Shown piece after piece: positions 22,056 through 25,582 of a stretch of DNA of 25,582 nucleotides (position 1 is its first letter; the number at the start of each line of letters is the position of its first letter). Both the position numbers and the translations under genes were made by a program. The DNA lies in the NCBI RefSeq assembly GCF_937903345.1, contig NZ_CALCZQ010000036.1:1-25582 (forward strand), given 5' to 3'. Origin of the DNA: an uncultured Emticicia sp. GTDB lineage: Bacteria > Bacteroidota > Bacteroidia > Cytophagales > Spirosomataceae. The notes beneath the pieces are model-generated. The model saw only the letters and a list, made by a program, of their open reading frames with translations, was not told the DNA's origin and searched no databases.

Positions 22056-23993
22056 TTATTTTGTTACTAAGGGCAATTCAGTTGCTAATATCATTTTGCA
22101 CTCATACTTAATTTTTTCGGCGATGATTTGTACATCAATATTTTGATTAAATTCTGGTATTTTTCGGTCGGAAGTATGAAATCTGCCATCTTTATCATAA
22201 CTACCATTTGTACCACAAGGTATTGGAAAAATATTCCTTTCTACCTCTAAATGAAAAGTTGGGTGTTTGGTTTCTTCACAGATACCTACCATTTCACCCA
22301 CTTTAAATTGCATGATTTGATTAGGCAAAATTACCTCTGTTTGAGCTTCTGAAAAGTTAAATCCTTCGTTATTGCTACCTCCTTTTACACCAGTATTGGC
22401 ACTCACACTTTCCGAACGTTTCACTTCTTTTTCTTTTCCAATCGTTGCCGAAACACGCTTGGCAGTTTCTAAATTGGCAATTTTTAGATAAATCTGATAA
22501 TTCAAATTACCAATTAGAGAATCAGAAACAGGTTTTGAATAAATGCTCTCAAATTGCAAAACATCCTGGGCTACTATATTAAAAGAAACTTTGTTGCTCC
22601 GTGCAGTAGCAGGAATATCCGCAATGTTCGGAATAAAAATCTGTGCCGCTTCATCCATCAAAGCAAAACTATGGTGTTTACCTTGTTGATTCATCGTTTT
22701 CAAAGCTACTGTGAAAATCAAAGAAATAATGGGCGATAAAGCTGCTGCAATGTCGGGGGCAGTACCTACACAAATAACCTTTGGATTTTCTTTTTCATTG
22801 ACATCAATTGTTGTATCATCGCCTGACAAAACATACATATATTCAGGAATGTTCATTGTGCCAAATGGCATTTGTAAACTGGCAATAACCCCTGCCAACT
22901 GATTACCTGCTTTTGATTCAATTGCAGTAATAATACTCCGAATAAGTCCAGCACATTCATCATCCTCTCGAAGCTTTTTTATCAAGATTTCATAAGAGTC
23001 ACCCACAATAAGATTAACCACGTGCGGAAAAGTACAATATTGCGGATAGTGTTTTTTTAGAAACCAAATAATAGCTGTCAGTAAAGTAATAGCGGAAGGG
23101 GTAAAAAACTTGTCATTATAATTTTGTCCTTTTTGCAAACTGTTAATGATGGCTTCGGCAAATTCTTTGGCATAAATCTGATTTTTAATGTATTTCGGGT
23201 TCAAAGGATTGATACGATGTGAACGTGTAATGTCCGTAAAGTTGATGACATAAAACCTTGTCGGATTCTCAATCAATTCATACTCTTTGCCTTGCCAACT
23301 CAAAACCTCTTTTCTACCAAAATGCAAATGGGCAATATTGGAAAGTGTTGGAAACTTAAAATCAAACAAAATCCCTGCATATCCTTTGAAGGCATACTGC
23401 TCAATACAAGGCTCAACAAACGAAACTGTTTTTCCTGCACCGTTGGCAGCTATACCCAAAATTCCCCGAAATGGATTAACAATGTTTAACCATTTCTCTT
23501 TTGAATCATCAATATTTTTGCCTTTAATATTGATAGAATATTGATTAAAAATAAGAGTTTCATCGGTCTTAATTTGTATTTTCTTATTGGCTTGTTTTTC
23601 CGTAAAAAAACTAAAACATACCCCTAAAACACCCAAAATGATGTATAAAGATAGCGAAATTAGGGGAGAAATACTCAATAAATTGATTGAAAAAAGGGCA
23701 AAAATAGTAACAAAAATGTAGCTAAAAATGAGCCATTGTTTTTGCCGAAACGTAAAAGTTTCTGCCGATTTATCTCTTTTATAAAATCTATTCATCAACG
23801 ATTCTTCCTTGTTATAAAGTAATACGGGTAGTGCCGTAAACGTGATGATTCTAAACAAAAAACCATAATTGAGATAATATACTATCAATTGATTGGGCAT
23901 GGTTTGGAAATTAGTCATGGTAAACCATTCTCCAAAAACCACGGCCATCAAAGCAATGGCAAGGAGATAAAATAAAGTTTTGTGTTTTTTCAT
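22056..23993 (-). CDS. VirD4/TraG-type conjugative coupling ATPase
   Basis: 645 residues. The N-terminal membrane part has two or more helices (~7-60 and ~85-130). The cytoplasmic ATPase begins near 165 with Walker A AANGAGKT (182-189), FDFKFPTL soon after, and Walker B FALMDEAAQ (443-451). The C-terminus carries a TraM-binding/TraG-D type region. Coupling proteins bring the relaxase-DNA complex to a type IV secretion channel. It follows the DUF5712 gene by 38 bases. No VirB/Tra channel genes are in the window, so this is a mobilizable element or the edge of a conjugative one. Confidence 0.9.
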   Translation of the reverse strand: MKKHKTLFYLLAIALMAVVFGEWFTMTNFQTMPNQLIVYYLNYGFLFRIITFTALPVLLYNKEESLMNRFYKRDKSAETFTFRQKQWLIFSYIFVTIFALFSINLLSISPLISLSLYIILGVLGVCFSFFTEKQANKKIQIKTDETLIFNQYSINIKGKNIDDSKEKWLNIVNPFRGILGIAANGAGKTVSFVEPCIEQYAFKGYAGILFDFKFPTLSNIAHLHFGRKEVLSWQGKEYELIENPTRFYVINFTDITRSHRINPLNPKYIKNQIYAKEFAEAIINSLQKGQNYNDKFFTPSAITLLTAIIWFLKKHYPQYCTFPHVVNLIVGDSYEILIKKLREDDECAGLIRSIITAIESKAGNQLAGVIASLQMPFGTMNIPEYMYVLSGDDTTIDVNEKENPKVICVGTAPDIAAALSPIISLIFTVALKTMNQQGKHHSFALMDEAAQIFIPNIADIPATARSNKVSFNIVAQDVLQFESIYSKPVSDSLIGNLNYQIYLKIANLETAKRVSATIGKEKEVKRSESVSANTGVKGGSNNEGFNFSEAQTEVILPNQIMQFKVGEMVGICEETKHPTFHLEVERNIFPIPCGTNGSYDKDGRFHTSDRKIPEFNQNIDVQIIAEKIKYECKMILATELPLVTK

Positions 23994-24031
23994 TTGATGG
24001 ATTTTTAAGAATTGATATTGAAAATTTATTT

Positions 24032-25147
24032 TTAAATAGAAACATCGTTGGTAGTTGATTTCTGAACGTTTTGGAGTCTTTTCCGAAAATGAAGTCCAGC
24101 TTTACGAAATGCTCCTTGTAAGTCTTTTCCATCGGACTCCGCCAGTTCTGCTCCTTTAAAAAAATGAAAACCTTGCTTGAAACTACTGACAAAATCAAAC
24201 GAGTTGTTTTTATTTTGCTCTAAATTCTGACTTTGTTCATCGGGTTTTGCGTTGGATAATCTTTCCCACTGATTAGAATTTAGACCATTTCTACCACCTT
24301 CTTTTTTTAACTCATTACCTATTTCTTTTAAATTTCTTCTGAAATCTTGGCAATAATCTTGTGCAACTGCCATACTTCTGATTTTGATGGAGTCAGCATC
24401 AGGCAAACCATACTTTTTCTCAAAAGTTGTCAGCATCCGTTCAACGGACATCACCTTATTCCATGCCTCCTTATTTCGATTGGCAAATGATTTTTTCGGC
24501 GAATCGTAGCCAAATTTGCTATCAAATGTTTGTTGATTCTTTTCACTCCAAGCTACAATTGAGAATCTTCGGGCGGCGTTCCGCTTTTTGTCTTTTGTAC
24601 GTGGATTAAGCGTCACTTTCATAGACTTATCCCTTGCCGAAACAGTAATATGAATGTGCGTTTGCAGACCGTCTTTTCGCTCGCCTTGCTTTTTCTCACC
24701 ACGTTTTACTTCATCAGCATCGCCTTTATAGGTTCGGTCATACTCTATATTGGCAAACCAAACCAAGTCTTTTTCGGAGAGTTGTTTTAAGCTACCATCT
24801 TTGGCTATTAGGGTAAAATTTTGAGCATAATTTTCCATACAATCGGCTGTAAATTCTCTCAACTTTTCGGGATTATTATTGATATGTTCTAACTCTGCTT
24901 GTGATGGACTCAGCACCAAAGAGTAGAATTTGTCATCTTCAGCGGTCAAACCTTTGACATTCGTATCAATACTTCTGACCATTTCACCCTTCGTAAAACT
25001 ACCTTCATTGTTAAAGAAAACTTTTCCATCGGGCGTCTTATCCAAGTCTAATTCTTTCTCCAGATAGTTGCCCAAACGGGCTGAACTTCCTTTATTATTA
25101 AAGGCAATCCGACCATCTTTTTCAGGGTTGATTACTTTGGAATACAT
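24032..25147 (-). CDS. DUF5712-family mobilization protein, putative relaxase
   Basis: 371 residues. The N-terminus MYSKVINPEK...AFNNKGSSARL and the segment GLQTHIHITVSARD (H164 and H166) are typical of DUF5712 proteins found with BtgA-type mobilization genes of Bacteroidota; the HxH pair resembles the metal-binding motif of MOB relaxases. The expected role is nicking and binding the transferred strand at oriT. The start lies one base after the stop of the BtgA-like gene, with which it is translationally linked. No oriT was found in the window; it probably lies beyond the right edge. Confidence 0.82.
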   Translation of the reverse strand: MYSKVINPEKDGRIAFNNKGSSARLGNYLEKELDLDKTPDGKVFFNNEGSFTKGEMVRSIDTNVKGLTAEDDKFYSLVLSPSQAELEHINNNPEKLREFTADCMENYAQNFTLIAKDGSLKQLSEKDLVWFANIEYDRTYKGDADEVKRGEKKQGERKDGLQTHIHITVSARDKSMKVTLNPRTKDKKRNAARRFSIVAWSEKNQQTFDSKFGYDSPKKSFANRNKEAWNKVMSVERMLTTFEKKYGLPDADSIKIRSMAVAQDYCQDFRRNLKEIGNELKKEGGRNGLNSNQWERLSNAKPDEQSQNLEQNKNNSFDFVSSFKQGFHFFKGAELAESDGKDLQGAFRKAGLHFRKRLQNVQKSTTNDVSI

Positions 25148-25148
25148 T

Positions 25149-25582
25149 CTATCTTTTGTTCAAATGCTCAATATATTCGATACCTTTTTGTTGTAATAAA
25201 TTCTCTAATTTGGGTCTTTCAGCCTCTTCAATTTCCAGCATTTCAAACAAAATATGTACTAAACCCATCAAAGTTCCTTGCGTTTCTAAGGCAGTTTCTT
25301 CTACGGTTTGCGTATCAAGTTCTAAACTCTTTTTCAGTAAACTCACTTCATTTCTCAAAGCAATAATATCTTGCTGAAAAGGTCTTATATACTTATTTTC
25401 TTGCGTTACGATGAAACCTAAAATATGATTCCGCAAGCGATTCATTGCCGTAGCTATCGAATCGTCTTGGTAATATCTTGGGTCGAATTTATTCTTGACA
25501 AAATGTAACAAAGCTGCTTCTGTAAAAACTTTCATTGTCAGTTTTTGAGGTACTTTTAGTTTTTTATCAGCCTTTTTTATTT
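25149..25582 (-). CDS. BfmA/BtgA-family mobilization accessory protein (5' end off the window)
   Basis: At least 128 residues from the ATG at 25535, but the frame stays open through the window edge (KKADKKLKVPQKLTMKVFTE), so the true start is probably outside. Visible features are YYQDDSIATAMNRLRNHILG, a helical coiled-coil-like middle and an acidic Leu-rich C-terminus. BtgA-type proteins bind near oriT and assist the relaxase. It is first in the leftward operon BtgA-like, DUF5712, coupling ATPase, small membrane protein. The family assignment rests on this gene order and general resemblance. Confidence 0.7.
   Translation of the reverse strand, partial: IKKADKKLKVPQKLTMKVFTEAALLHFVKNKFDPRYYQDDSIATAMNRLRNHILGFIVTQENKYIRPFQQDIIALRNEVSLLKKSLELDTQTVEETALETQGTLMGLVHILFEMLEIEEAERPKLENLLQQKGIEYIEHLNKR

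Noticed and set aside
23911..24198. Minus-strand frame bridging the coupling-protein and DUF5712 genes
   Set aside because: It lies out of frame over the end of one well-supported gene and the start of the other; a shadow.

Overview
The window is AT-rich Bacteroidota DNA, probably from a Cytophagales-like environmental bacterium. The genes lack Shine-Dalgarno sequences, signal peptides often end in AQ or SQ, and the families present (TlpA-like thioredoxins, SusC-type plug proteins, DUF6624, BtgA/DUF5712 mobilization proteins) are typical of this phylum. Species cannot be fixed from the sequence.

From about 190 to 18.8 kb, all on the + strand, lies an array of repeated peptide modules. The basic module has four parts: a flank that starts with the first ~50 codons of a C39-peptidase (bacteriocin-type) ABC exporter; a short precursor peptide with a double-glycine leader of the type LSxEQMKSxKGG and a variable, often Cys-rich core; an RNA hairpin; and a secreted TlpA/thioredoxin-domain protein. 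I count seven TlpA-type genes with varied CxxC dipeptides (CGPC, CTAC, CKPC, CKPC, CGPC, CAPC, CVPC), about seven intact or broken precursors, four C39 5' fragments sharing one junction, and three copies of a TolC 5' end. One module carries a carboxypeptidase-regulatory/MG2-like/TonB-plug protein instead of TlpA. Another carries a truncated parvulin isomerase. Two precursors with an LSRSQMKEVKGG leader and a SPASM-domain C-terminal fragment point to a decayed grasp-with-spasm type maturation system (12-14.8 kb).

From 18.8 to 21.6 kb the array ends in two TonB C-terminal-domain genes (one broken) and a full-length TolC-family gene broken by two stops and one frameshift. No intact exporter is in the window, so any peptide export would need transporters encoded elsewhere, or the locus is decaying.

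From 21.7 kb to the right edge, on the - strand and visibly less AT-rich, is a mobilization operon read leftwards: a BfmA/BtgA-type accessory protein (running off the window), a DUF5712 putative relaxase, a VirD4/TraG-type coupling ATPase, and a small membrane protein. It meets the array tail to tail.

Proposed working model (inference): GG-leader peptides are cleaved and exported by a C39/HlyD/TolC type I system, and the linked periplasmic TlpA proteins act on the disulfides of their cognate Cys-rich peptide, as maturation or immunity factors. The array grows and diversifies by recombination between conserved flanks, leaving C39 and TolC fragments as scars.
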